DNA from: Puccinia triticina
Taxonomy: Eukaryota; Basidiomycota; Pucciniomycetes; Pucciniales; Pucciniaceae
Assembly (NCBI RefSeq): GCF_026914185.1
Contig: NC_070567.1
Coordinates: 806,001 to 870,000, forward strand
Length of the DNA: 64,000 bases
Reading direction: 5' to 3'
Made by a program: the position numbers and the translations under genes
The notes under the pieces: model-generated
What the model saw: the letters and a program-made list of their open reading frames with translations, nothing else
Databases searched by the model: none
What the model was told of the DNA's origin: nothing
In this document: positions 1 to 10,830 of the stretch, one piece after another
Layout of the letters: the number at the start of each line of letters is the position of its first letter
Position numbering within the stretch: position 1 is the first letter of the stretch

Positions 1-2
1 TG

Positions 3-2312
3 AATGTAGAAGGAGCTGAAGTTAATGTTTCAGAATCAGAAGAATCGGATGATAGCTCTGGAATAAATCTAGTTATTAATGATGAGGGACCAGACTATAA
101 AACTCTTGTAATTCAAGCTGATATAGGTAATGAACTTCATATCAATACTATTCATGGAGATTCTCATCTTACTCAAAAATGGCACCCTAGTATGGGAGTA
201 GGACATGTTACAGATGCCAAGATTTTGACAAATAAGCCTGAGCAAGGTAAAAATTATACTTTGGGTAAATCCAGTTACACCACTGTTCTTTTTGCTGGAG
301 CTGAAGTAAAAGCTTTGCTTGATATTGGAGCTTTCTGTTCATGTACTAGCCAATCCTTCTTAGATAAATGTTATTCTGAATGGAGAGAACACTTATTGCC
401 TGTACCAAAAGCCAAATTCAGCAGTTGTAACTCAAACATGCATCCTATAGGAATAGTTTCTATGCCTCTAATATTCCCTCACACTAAAGGATCAGTAAGA
501 CTTATTGTTGAATTTGTAGTATTGCAGGATGCATTATGTGATTATCTTATTTTAGGAAATGATACATTTTGTATGTACGGATTTGATATTTTCCAAAGTA
601 AGGATAGGCATTATACTATAGGTGGTGATTGGAAGAGAAAGTTCCAAATTTGTAATATTAATTCTATTATAAGTGATCCAGTTATTAAAATAGATCCTGA
701 AATACAAAAACAAATGTTGTGCTTTAAAGCAGATTATTTAAATCAAGCAGCTGTTAATAATGAACTTAGTGACAGTCAGAAAATGGATATCTTGAAAATA
801 TGCTTTGATAATAAACAAGCATTTTGTACTTCAGATGAACCTATTGGAGATATCAAAGGTCATGACATGAGCATAGAATTAACTGTACAAGCACCTTATC
901 CCCCTATGTTAATGAAGGCAGCTTATCCTTCAAGTCCTAAATCCAGAGAAGCTCTTGAGAATCATATCAATGAACTACTAGATCTCAGAGTTATCAGAAA
1001 AGTTGGTCATAATGAACAAGTAGAAATGACTACTCCAGTTATGATAGCTTGGCATAATGATAAATCTGGGATGGTAGGTGACTTTAGAGCCTTGAATACT
1101 TATAATAAAGCAGATCATTACCCTATACCAAGAATTGAACATGCTTTGCACAACTTATCTAAAGCAAAATACATTACTACAATGGATGTTTTGAAAGGAT
1201 TTCATCAAATACCTATAGAAGAGGAAAGTCGTAAGTTTCTCAGAATAATTTGCCATCTGGGAGTATTTGAATATCTGCGTATGCCCTTTGGTATTAAGAA
1301 TGCTCCCTCTCATTTTCAAAGAATGATGGATTCTATATTTGGCCAATATATCAGACAAGGATGGATGATGGTATATATAGATGATATTATAATTTATTCT
1401 GATGACTGGGATGATCACAAAGAAAAGGTAAGAATGATCTTAGAAAAATCCATTGAAGCAGGGTTAAAGATGTCCATCAAAAAATGTAACTTTGGATATG
1501 GTGAGCTCAAAGCCCTGGGACGTATAGTGTCTGGTCTTATGTTAGCAGTAGATCAACACAAAGTGGCTGCAGTATTACTAAATCCCATGCCAAGTAATAA
1601 AAAAGAGATGATGTCTTTTCTGGGATTTTGTAGTTATTATAGACAATTTGTTCCACAGTTCTCTAATATTACCAAATGTTTGTATGCAGTTTGTAATGAA
1701 GATACAATATTTGAAATGACCTATGAGAGAGTGCAGGCTTATGAACAGTTCAAGAAACTGTTGACTAGTGCACCAGTTTTAGCTCAACCTGATTATACTA
1801 AGCCATTTATATTGTACATTGATGCTTGTTTAGATGGGTTAGGAGCAGCTCTTCATCAAGAGTTTCTTATAGATGATCAAGTTGTTGAGAAACCTATCCT
1901 TTTCATATCTAGACAAATTAAAGATTCTGAAAGGAGGTATGGAGCTAGTCAAATGGAATGTTTAGCGCTAGTTTGGGCTCTCGAAAAACTGCATTACTAC
2001 CTTGAAGGTTCTAACTTTGTAGTAATCTCAGATTGTATGGCTGTTAAGACTCTAATGAACATGAAAACTCCTAATCATCATATGTTGAGATGGCAAATTG
2101 CAATACAGCAATACCGTGGTCATATGACTGTAATTCATAAGGAAGGTAAGAAACATAAAAATGCTGACGGATTAAGTAGATGGGCTTTACCAAATACTCC
2201 GGATAATCCTGCGTATGATCCTGATGATGAGGATATTTTTCCCATATTAGGTATTCATGTGTGTGATTTGGATGAGGCTTTTTATGACTTGGTCCGTAAC
2301 AGTTATGATTGA
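3..2312 (+). CDS. Gypsy Pol, protease-RT-RNase H part (5' truncated by window)
   Basis: The frame is open from base 3, so the first ATG at 192 is probably internal and not the true start. An aspartic protease core with D-I-G-A lies near 319-335. The reverse transcriptase follows, with VYIDDIIIYSDD near 1370-1405 as the catalytic YxDD box. RNase H is seen from Y-I-D-A-C near 1813 onward, and the H-x-D-G-L-S-R end motif near 2155-2180. The frame closes at TGA 2310-2312, but coding similarity continues in the same frame after that stop. The protein copies element RNA into DNA in virus-like particles. The single stop suggests either a recent mutation or readthrough; mutation is the simpler reading. 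Confidence 0.9.
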   Translation, partial: NVEGAEVNVSESEESDDSSGINLVINDEGPDYKTLVIQADIGNELHINTIHGDSHLTQKWHPSMGVGHVTDAKILTNKPEQGKNYTLGKSSYTTVLFAGAEVKALLDIGAFCSCTSQSFLDKCYSEWREHLLPVPKAKFSSCNSNMHPIGIVSMPLIFPHTKGSVRLIVEFVVLQDALCDYLILGNDTFCMYGFDIFQSKDRHYTIGGDWKRKFQICNINSIISDPVIKIDPEIQKQMLCFKADYLNQAAVNNELSDSQKMDILKICFDNKQAFCTSDEPIGDIKGHDMSIELTVQAPYPPMLMKAAYPSSPKSREALENHINELLDLRVIRKVGHNEQVEMTTPVMIAWHNDKSGMVGDFRALNTYNKADHYPIPRIEHALHNLSKAKYITTMDVLKGFHQIPIEEESRKFLRIICHLGVFEYLRMPFGIKNAPSHFQRMMDSIFGQYIRQGWMMVYIDDIIIYSDDWDDHKEKVRMILEKSIEAGLKMSIKKCNFGYGELKALGRIVSGLMLAVDQHKVAAVLLNPMPSNKKEMMSFLGFCSYYRQFVPQFSNITKCLYAVCNEDTIFEMTYERVQAYEQFKKLLTSAPVLAQPDYTKPFILYIDACLDGLGAALHQEFLIDDQVVEKPILFISRQIKDSERRYGASQMECLALVWALEKLHYYLEGSNFVVISDCMAVKTLMNMKTPNHHMLRWQIAIQQYRGHMTVIHKEGKKHKNADGLSRWALPNTPDNPAYDPDDEDIFPILGIHVCDLDEAFYDLVRNSYD

Positions 2313-3827
2313 GACTCTAACCTGTTAACACTGGTGGAAATCTTAAAAAATGATAATTGCCCCCCTGAGTTGATTTCTAGCTTACGATCTGAATTACTGG
2401 TAGATTATAAATTAGGAAAATTTACTCTGTTAGATGGATTACTGTATTATAGAAATAAACACTCTAGTGTACTAGTACTTTGTGATAAAAATCAAATAGT
2501 TGATATACTAAAAGAGTGTCATGATAGTATAACTTCTGGGCATTTTTCAGAGGACAGAACACTAGAAAGAATTCGTAATACAGCTTGGTGGATCAATTGG
2601 AAGAAAGAAGCCCAAACTTATATAAAATCCTGTGACATCTGCCAAAAAGCTAATAAGCAGACAGGAAAAAGATTTGGCCTTCTACAAAAAATTGCTGAAC
2701 CTAAATCCCAATGGGAAATTATTAATATGGATTTTGTGACTGGTCTCCCTCCTGCTGGAGCTTATTCATATAATTCTGTATTAGTAATAGTAGACCGTTT
2801 CTCTAAAAGAGCACGTTTTATACCTAATCATAAGGATGACACAGCTATGGAAATTGCTATGTTATTCTGGAACAGAATAATGTCTGATGTGGGAATCCCT
2901 AAAATTATTATTAGTGATAGAGATCCAAAATTTACATCTGAATTTTGGCACAACTTACATGATATGTTAGGAACAAAACTTGCTTTTTCTACAGCTTATC
3001 ACCCTCAGACTGATGGATTAGCTGAGAGAATGATTCAGACATTAGAGGATATGCTCCGCAGGTTCTGTTCATTTGGCTTTGAATTTAAGAACCAAGATGG
3101 TTATACGCACGACTGGGTTAACCTTCTACCAGCCTTGGAAATTGCTTATAACAGTAGTAAACACTCCACAACTAAAGAAGCTCCTTATGTCTTAGAGCGT
3201 GGGTGGATACCTAGAATGCCTAAAAATACTGTTAATGACAAATTGCCATATATTCATCCAACTTCTTCAGATTTTAAGAAGATGCTAGATGCGGCTCATG
3301 ATCATGCAAGAAATTGTGTGTCAGAAGCTGTAGGATATAACAAAAATAGGTGGGACAAGAGTCATAAAGAGCCAGAATTCAAGATTGGAGATAAGGTAAT
3401 GTTATCTACAGTAAACTTCAGTAATCTGGGAGGTAATAAAAAACTCAAACCTGCTTTTGTTGGACCTTTTGTTGTCAAGCAACTTCATGGGAAGAATGCA
3501 GTTGAAGTAATTCTGAGTGAAGAGCTTTCAAGAAAACACCCAGTTTTTCCAGTGAGTTTGATTAAACCGTGGGTATCAAGGCCTGGAGAATCAATAGATG
3601 TTCAACCTACTATTCCTGTGGAAGAGCCGGTTGAGAATGCAAAATTACAAGTGCAGAAAATTCTAAAAGATAAAAAGGAACGTATCAATGGTAAGGATGT
3701 CCGTCTGTACCTTGTAAGATACAAAAATAATTCAGCAGATAAAGATGAATGGTTACCTGAAAATAATATTCCGGATGGAACTATTCATCTGCGTAATTAT
3801 AGAATTTCAAAAAGATCTAAAACCTAA
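2313..3827 (+). CDS. Gypsy integrase with C-terminal chromodomain
   Basis: This continues the preceding reading frame after one TGA codon. The H2C2 zinc-binding domain is visible around 2515-2650 (H-x-H and C-x2-C in SCDICQK). The DDE core follows: the first Asp is in NMDFVTG near 2730, the second in ISDRDPKF near 2915, and the Glu in the [10 protein letters not shown] block near 3010-3035. The last 60 residues (about 3650-3800) read as a chromodomain, with the YLVRYKN strand and the DEWLPE motif. A separate start at 2334 would need a GTG codon, so I read this as the second half of one polyprotein. It would insert the cDNA into the genome. Confidence 0.88.
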   Translation, partial: DSNLLTLVEILKNDNCPPELISSLRSELLVDYKLGKFTLLDGLLYYRNKHSSVLVLCDKNQIVDILKECHDSITSGHFSEDRTLERIRNTAWWINWKKEAQTYIKSCDICQKANKQTGKRFGLLQKIAEPKSQWEIINMDFVTGLPPAGAYSYNSVLVIVDRFSKRARFIPNHKDDTAMEIAMLFWNRIMSDVGIPKIIISDRDPKFTSEFWHNLHDMLGTKLAFSTAYHPQTDGLAERMIQTLEDMLRRFCSFGFEFKNQDGYTHDWVNLLPALEIAYNSSKHSTTKEAPYVLERGWIPRMPKNTVNDKLPYIHPTSSDFKKMLDAAHDHARNCVSEAVGYNKNRWDKSHKEPEFKIGDKVMLSTVNFSNLGGNKKLKPAFVGPFVVKQLHGKNAVEVILSEELSRKHPVFPVSLIKPWVSRPGESIDVQPTIPVEEPVENAKLQVQKILKDKKERINGKDVRLYLVRYKNNSADKDEWLPENNIPDGTIHLRNYRISKRSKT

Positions 3828-3844
3828 TTTTTTCTATAGTCTCA

Positions 3845-3861
3845 TCTTAAGGGGTAGGAAA
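3845..3861 (+). other. Polypurine tract of the gypsy element
   Basis: The sequence AAGGGGTAGGAAA sits directly before the LTR start TGTCAG. That is the usual place for the primer of plus-strand synthesis. Confidence 0.6.
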
Positions 3862-4818
3862 TGTCAGCCGGCTACGCAGCGCAAGCCAGCGTAACAATTA
3901 TAAAAATGATTATAAATAATATTTTACATTTTTTTGTGACAGATATCTATGTAATCTGTCACATATTATTTAAAATAAATACTTAAAAGATAATGTACAT
4001 ATAGATTAATAGTAATATTAATCTTTAAAACTATTGAAAATGAGAAAAGATACTCTGTGTGAATAAGAAACTACGCACGAGTGCGCGGTTACACCTGTCA
4101 AAGATACTCCCGTGACATGTGTCAATGTCCGGTAACTTTGGGGGAATAGGAGATCTATCCTCAATAAGATCTTCTTGACAACTACGACCCAATCCAACAT
4201 CAAACCGATAGACGCCGTTAATCTAGCGCCCCAATAGAACACGAGGAAAGATAAATTGACGGATATCAACAGCCCCATCGCAAGACGAATGATCATCGAG
4301 CAATAGTTACCGCCCCAGTCCGTAGTCTTCGAAGAGACTTCCCCATCAAACTTGGATACCTTTAAGATATATAAAGAGGTCAGTTATCCCACTTCTCTTT
4401 TCTCCTCAGCTTAGACACACCAAACAATCAACTGACCACTTTATTGACTCGAATCCGATATTGATCAATACAGTTTTCAGTAGAGCTTTCGTCTAAAACG
4501 CTATCGTTATAGTCCTTATCTTCGAAGATTGGCGCAATAAGTGATTGGTTACTACTAGTAAGTAAATACCCTTCACATTATCGCCTCTTTTCTTCTTTCT
4601 GTAAGTCTGGGATCCAAACCAAACCTGTTATCAGGCCCCAGCCACCTATCTCAGAGGGATCAAACCACCCCCGATACGTCGGGCCCCTCTTTTTTTATTC
4701 TTATATTTATTTCTCTGAAATAAATAAACAAAAATATTCCCAAAAAAACCCTAAAAATTATATCTTCTCACCCAGTTTAGCTAGAAGAGCTTCGCTCTTG
4801 GCATTACCGAGGCTGACA
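3862..4818 (+). repeat. 3' LTR of the gypsy element
   Basis: The LTR starts TGTCAG right after the purine tract. A matching inverted end, CTGACA, is found at 4813-4818, which gives a 957-bp LTR with six-base inverted termini. A TATA-like AGATATATAAAG lies near 4365-4376, and a strong stem (CCCGATACGTCGGG) followed by T-rich sequence near 4670-4695 fits a transcript end. The right end is inferred only from the inverted termini, because no second LTR is in the window. Confidence 0.5.
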
Positions 4819-5934
4819 CTTGTTGTGTAGCAGATACTTTCTGCTTGTGCTTGAAGTGAGAGATACCTTGTAAGCCTCTCCTACAAAGAGCAATCCGTGC
4901 AGGTTTAAGCTAGGCGCTTTTTTGATGTGACAAGTTATTCAGATTTTGCACAGAAAAAATTGACTCTGCAATAAATTTTTACAAAACAATAGCTATGGTG
5001 GCTCCAAAAAGACCATGATGAAGGTCTACACCTGGACTAAAAACTCACAAATCTTCAGTGCTGTACCCCCCCTCCTTCATCAAAAAAAAAACAGCATCCG
5101 AAGTTGACCTGAGTGTGAGGCACTCTGCTGCTGGGGCGTTCAGACTGGCACACGCAGCAGAATGCAAATTTCAGCGCAGAGCTAGCAAGCCAACTCTTAA
5201 GATGTTGGATCTCAAGCCCTGCCTCTGCTAGGATATTCAAGGTTTAAACTTTGCCTCCAATTTCATTACACCATTTTTTCTATATTTCTTTGGTTCTTTC
5301 TCTTTCTTATGTTTTCCTTTTATTCGTTTGCTCTGCTCATGTTTTCTTTTAGTCTTTTTCTCTGCTCATGTTTTCCTTTTTGTCTCTTGCTCCACTTGTT
5401 TCTTCTCTTCCCTGGTGTCCGCGGATTGTCTCTGAATTAGGAGTTCTGTTCTCTGTATTATGTTTGGTTGCAGAGTGTTGCACATTTGTTGTGTTGGTTG
5501 CTCTCATTGTTTTTGGTTTTTCTTGTTGTCATAGCAGCAGATGTGCATCAGACACAAAATCCAGATGCACACAGCCCATCCCTAGACTTTGGTTCAAGGT
5601 CCACCTGAGCTTGGACAATGTCCCCCATTCAATTCCATCCTGATCCAAGGAGGATACCATCAATTTCCTGAGCATTATTGATTGAGTTCCACGGAGTATT
5701 GAGCCTCTTACCTGTTCCCCTTTGGAAGTTTCAAGCCTTCTGATTCCATCATCTTCATGGTTTGAAACTGGAGGACTTCCTGTTGATCTGGAAAGTCAGA
5801 TAGCCACCAGATATCAGATTGTGCAGGGAAATCTAGGTCCCCAAAGATCCCCAAAGTGATCCAGAGTTACAGATTCCAGATTTCCCTGCAAGATCTGAAA
5901 TTCCAGATTTATTTGAAGCTAACGGCAGGGCCCA
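4819..5934. other. Gene-free stretch between gypsy LTR and TIR element
   Basis: The short open frames here have no recognisable protein motif. The stretch holds T-rich and low-complexity DNA and a short hairpin-like region near 5720-5775. I see no gene. Confidence 0.5.
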
Positions 5935-6649
5935 AACTTAACTCAGTCCAAAGGTGGGGGCGCGAAGCGCCTTATGAACTTATGCGGTATTGGTGATTTA
6001 GGGCAGCAAAAACGCTGAGTTTGCCAGATTTTCCCATAGCTCCTTCACCTCCAAGGATACCAACAATTTTTTTTGGATCAGATGAAATATCAACATCTTG
6101 TCTAATTTTTGATGCATCAATATCATCATAAGTCCTCCTGCCTCACTCACAATGATCCATCAAAGATGGTGGATGGCAAAAGCCAACCCAGAGACTGTTA
6201 AAACAGAATTTTTAACATTTGCCTTGAGGAAAAAAAATGCCAGGTATCCAGGAGTCACTGCTCTGACAGATCTGAGAATGTCAAAAAGCTGCAGGATGCG
6301 TGGGGGAACATGCATTTTTGACTGTTCACTCCGAATCCCGAGGGAGCCAGATTGCAAAACAGTATTCATTGTCAGTTCTAGCCAGCATGAGGTTTTTTGT
6401 GTTTACATTCCTTGTATCTCAATTTTGGGAAGGAGAAAAATACACCCAAAGGTGGCTGAAGATAGCCACGCTTCTGACAAGTCTCAGTGTAAATGTAAGG
6501 GGTGATTACAAAAAGACAGCAACATACAGGGACCTTAGCACAAAAGGCAAGGATTTTGGGAATAACTCTCAGGCCAAAATCACCTGTAAGGCATAAGTCC
6601 CTCCCAGAGGGAGGCCTTTGGCCTCCCTCGGGAGGGACTTAGTTAAGTT
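5935..6649 (-). mobile_element. Hairpin-TIR DNA element, copy A
   Basis: The ends are inverted repeats. The left end begins AACTTAACTCAGTCC and the right end finishes GGACTTAGTTAAGTT. Just inside each end is a GC-rich palindrome, such as GAGGGAGGCC/GGCCTCCCTC near 6605-6635. The inner sequence is closely related, in reverse orientation, to the element at 17099-18188. Copy A is 715 bp and lacks the captured RNase H segment seen in that copy. I found no clear target-site duplication. No transposase is visible, so it is probably non-autonomous. Confidence 0.7.
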
Positions 6650-8127
6650 AGGGGAAGTACTCCACTTCTGTGTCCCTTCTCCACCCCTCCAAAACTGTTT
6701 GTCAGACCTCATTTCCCTGATTCTACTTCCTACACACCTGCCAAGGTGTTTGGTTTTCTTCTTCCTTCTACCTCATGTCCCTGAATTTTGTGTCCCACTT
6801 TATTATGCTCTCCTTGTCCATCTGTATAGCTTTTATATGTGGTCATGCATCTTTTCTTACTGATCATGATGACTTTGATCCCTGGTCAGATTAGACTGAT
6901 TGCTTTCCTTTATACTGCTTATTTGTTGTGCGCACACCTGCTCTGACTGTGACAGATAGTAAACATATTGTGATATCTTCCCTGAGATTCCATTGGGTTC
7001 CATTCACTTTCTCCTCTTATTCATTTTCAATCACACCCACAAGTTGATGCATTGTACTTTGTCTATATATACATAGCCTAGCACATAGCAATCAACCCAT
7101 TGGCTCACCTCTATTTTCTCTGTGCCATCATTGAGCCGTATCCAGTGAGCTTCCCATCTCACTGCCCTCTTTCTCGAGCCTCCCGGCTCATCTCTCCACA
7201 TCTGTCTTAGCCTTTGAGTTCTGAGTTACATCCCAACACAAGGGTATACATTCCCTCTGCCATCTCAAACAAATCCACCCCACCCACACCATCATAGTTC
7301 TTTGATAATTTTTTTGCTCAAGATTTCAAAGACCTCCACAAGGGCAGCTACACAGCAATTTCACCTCACCACTCCTCCTACATTCTGACACCATAGGAGC
7401 TCCATACCGGGTACCCCAAAGCAGTCAAGTACATACACTTCATTTGGGTCAAAAAAGTGACACATCTGTCAAGTTTTTTGTTGAGTTGGGCATAGTGTGG
7501 ATCTTTGCCATGTATGTATCACCAGGGAAAAATTGAGGTCACCTGAGGGCATGTGATGTGAAGAAGACTCTTGTTCAGTCTCCAATCATACTCCAAAACC
7601 CATTGAGTGGGACTCCCCAATGACCACAAAGGGGCCATTGTTTTGATAGTGGAGTCTTGCCACAGTAGCTCAGGTGTCTGAACATGTTTTACTCAATGTC
7701 ACCTGCCACCAGCTGTCATCACATTTTCCCTGGTGTATGTGTGTAGAATGAATAGAGAAAGCATATTCTCCTTTTTTTTGTCAACACTGACATCAAATGG
7801 ACTAGGATGCATGCAATGTGTAAGACAATGCTCCTAGGAAATGATAGGCCAAACCCCTGCCTTACCTGCTATGAGGCCTTCTTTCTAGCCGTTTCTTAAT
7901 AATTAAGGTGAGATTATAATTGGGAAAAAAATGACAAGAGATGTACAGGCTTATTGCCTATCCTCAGAGTCTACTACCAAGAAGATCCATTTGGCAAAGA
8001 TATTGCCCAATGAAAAAAAAGTACATTGAGCATACCTGTCACACCAAAAAAAATCTTTGTTTTTAAGTACCTCCCACGTCAATAATTTTCATTATCCCCC
8101 AAAGGATGAAAATGGGACCTTTGGATG
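6650..8127. other. Gene-free stretch, AT-rich
   Basis: I see no coding motif on either strand. The sequence is unique-looking AT-rich DNA with T and A runs. A TATA-like TCTATATATAC near 7060-7070 has no gene behind it. Confidence 0.45.
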
Positions 8128-9243
8128 GGGACAATCATAGGGTTGGGCTTCAGGCACGCCAAAAAAGGCGTGAACTCCGGACCACCCCAAGATTTTTGGA
8201 GTGAAGGATTGTTCACTCCAAAACCAGCCCCCATTGCAGGCTGGTATGGAGTGAACACTCTGCCACGCCAAAACCAGCCCCTCCTCGATGGGCGGTCTGC
8301 GCCGGCCATCGAGGGTAGTATGTACACTCGATGACCGGCACAGGCCGGCCATCGAGGGCAGTACACTCGATGACCGGCACAGGCCGGCCATTGAGGGCAG
8401 TCCACTCGATGACCGACCGGCACAGACCGGCCATCGAGGGCAGTACACTCGATGACCGGCACAGACCGGTCATCGAGCGGACACACCCCTCTCGATGACC
8501 GGCATAGACTGGTCATCGAGAGACACACTCCTCTCGATGTCCGGCATAGACCGGTCATCGAGAGGATGCATCCCCCTCGATGACCGGTTTGTACCGGTCA
8601 TCAAGAGGACACACCCCTCTTGATGACCGGCATAGACCGGTCATCGAGAGGATATATCCCTCTCGATGACTGGTCTGTACCGGTCATTGAGAGGGATCTA
8701 TCCTTTCGATGAGCGGGATAGACCGTTCATCGAGAGGGGCGTGTCCTCTTAATGACCGGCCTATCCCGGTCATCAAGAGGGATCTGTCCTCTCGATGACC
8801 TCGATGACCGGTCAGTCCCGGTCATCGAGAGGGGCGTGTCCTCTCGATGACCGGCCTATCCCGGTCATCAAGAGGGATCTGTCCTCTCGATGACCGGGAT
8901 CCTCTCGATGACCGGTCTATGCCAGTCATCGAGAGGAGTGTGTCTCTCGATGACCGGTCTATGCCGGTCATCGAGTGTACTGCCCTCGATGGCCGGCCTG
9001 TGCCGGTCATCGAGTGTACATACTGCCCTCGATGGCCGGCGCAGACCGGCCATTGAGGGGGGGCTGGTTTTGGCGTGGTAGAGTGTTCACTCCATACCAG
9101 CCTTGGGCACTCCAAATGGGGGCTGGTTTTGAAGTGAACAATCCTCCACTCCAAAAATCTTGGAGTGGTCCGGAGTTCACGCCTTTTTTGGCGTGCATCC
9201 GGCATTTTTTTGGCGTGCCTAAAGCCTGACCCACAATCATAAC
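8128..9243. repeat. 1.1-kb foldback block of nested palindromes
   Basis: The whole block is close to its own reverse complement. The outer arms, from GACAATCATAGGGTTGGGC near 8130 and GCCTGACCCACAATCAT near 9225, fold around a centre near 8690. The outer parts repeat a GGCGTG...CACTCC...CCAGCCCC segment. The inner part, about 8310-9055, is an array of short palindromic units built on CTCGATGACCGG and CCGGTCATCGAG, each separated by a few bases. Open frames across it run on both strands only because the repeats lack stops. It resembles a foldback (FB-like) element or a hairpin-RNA source; function unknown. Confidence 0.85.
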
Positions 9244-10415
9244 CAATTTTGCAAAAATTAGCCAGCAGTAAAAACTCAGCTATACTGAGCATGCTCAGCA
9301 TTTTTTTTCACAAACTGAGCAGAATGGATTTTTATTCAGTCTGGCATTTTTGGGATTTTTGCTGGGCATGCTCAGTTTATCTCATTCTTAGCTCAATTTT
9401 TACTACTGTGCCATTTTGTTGAAAATAATTGAAATTTTTCTCAACCAAGGTCCAAAATGGCTGGCACATTTGTCCTGACTCCTGGGGGAAAATTGCAGAT
9501 GGTTGTATTGTCCTTTGTAGGCGGTCACTTTGCGCCCAGGAGGCACTTAGTTAATTTTGTGGTCCAATCCATTTTTCCTGAGGTGATTTTTCACATGTTT
9601 TTGAGCTCATAAACTTTGTAATTCACAAGATTGCGGGTCTCAAGCGGGCTGATTGGGGCTGATTGGTTACAGAAATCCACAACACAAAAAAATTACAGGA
9701 AATTTCTTGCCAGCAAGGGTGGATACAGAGGATTCTGACTTGATGGAAAATGAGCAAGAAGCTTCTGGTTTCAATGGTGCAAGAGGTATTGGCACACCAG
9801 TTTTTATGGAACACCCACATCCACACCCCTCAAAAAATGGCATGCAGCCAAAAATGGCAGCCTTTTTTTGGCATGTTTGGCTGCACAACAAAAATTTTGC
9901 AAGGCCTTGCTTGTTTTTTGTCTTGGAGCTCCTAAAAGCCAATAAGTTTGGTGTGTGGGGCCGCACACCAAAAAAAAGCAAGGGCTCACTGGAAATTGGA
10001 AATCAAAAAGTGGAAGGACTTTGAGAGAGAAATCTTACCCATCATATGCAAACAAGATACATAGAAGCCAAAAATATACAAACAAATGGAAAATGCAAGT
10101 ATTAAACTTTTGGCTACCTTTGAGAGGGGCTCAGGCAAGTTTGGGTTATGTTACATATTTTGAAAGCCAAACATGGCATCCAATCCGTATTCACGTTATG
10201 TACCTCTACCTGCGGTAGGAAGTCACATTTTGGCCAGGCCATGGTCACATGATTATAAAACCTCTATTTCCCCGGGGTTCATATGTTGTAGCTGCACTTT
10301 ATGTATTTCACAGGAAGTCGAAGGCTGGGATCCTGGCTCACCAGTGACCAGTCCACCACAATCTGCTCGTCGAACTTGGAGGAATGAAACTGAACGAAAT
10401 CATAGAAGATGGATT
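9244..10415. other. Gene-free stretch with small palindromes
   Basis: The palindrome TGAGCATGCTCA lies at about 9288-9299, and a related GGGCATGCTCAG near 9365. Imperfect inverted repeats are visible at about 9839-9890 (CATGCAGCCAAAAATGG with its partner) and 9902-9985 (CCTTGCTTG with CAAGCAAGG-like sequence). I see no gene. Confidence 0.45.
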
Positions 10416-10830
10416 GAGAAACACCAGATGACAGCTGTGAGCTAAGGAGGCCTTAATGGGAGGCCGACGGGACACGAAGGAAGAGGAGAGAAACGACTAA
10501 GCACCTGAGAAACACCAGATGACAGCTGTGAGCTAAGGAGGCCTTAATGGGAGGCCGACGGGACACGAAGGAAGAGGAGAGAAACGACTAAGCACCTATT
10601 GAGGTGCGAGGAGATGATCGACAAGATGAGTGAGTTCATTGCATGATGAGCAAAACAGCAAAGAGAGAGAAAACAGAAAGGGAAGAGAAACTAAACCTGA
10701 GAAACACCAGATGACAGCTGTGAGCTAAGGAGGCCTTAATGGGAGGCCGACGGGACACGAAGGAAGAGGAGAGAAACGACTAAGCACCTATTGAGGTGCG
10801 AGGAGATGATCAACAAGATGAGTGAAGAAA
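10416..10830. repeat. 91-bp direct repeats in an LTR-like cluster
   Basis: Three copies of a 91-bp unit beginning GAGAAACACCAGATGACAGC start at 10416, 10507 and 10699. The second and third share further sequence after the unit, so a larger block was duplicated as well. The layout (a GCTGTGAGCTAAG motif in tandem units, then A-rich sequence) resembles the copia LTRs at 15925 and 21556. It may be a solo LTR of a related family, but I could not fix LTR borders. Confidence 0.6.

Larger units (their letters stand above)
1..4818 (+). mobile_element. Ty3/gypsy retrotransposon (chromovirus type), 5' part outside window
   Basis: The element enters the window already inside its coding region. It contains protease, reverse transcriptase, RNase H, integrase and a C-terminal chromodomain in the gypsy order, then a purine-rich tract and one LTR. 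The 5' LTR, primer-binding site and gag lie to the left of base 1. The pol frame carries one in-frame stop. The chromodomain at the integrase C-terminus places it among chromoviruses, which are known to target chromatin marks; that targeting is inferred for this copy. Confidence 0.9.

Noticed and set aside
4018..4296. 92-codon frame in the gypsy LTR
   Set aside because: It lies wholly inside the LTR, has no motif and is explained by chance.
8079..9301. Many overlapping frames with RPSRG / MTGLCRSS-type repeats
   Set aside because: They arise from the palindromic foldback array and appear equally on both strands, so coding is unlikely.
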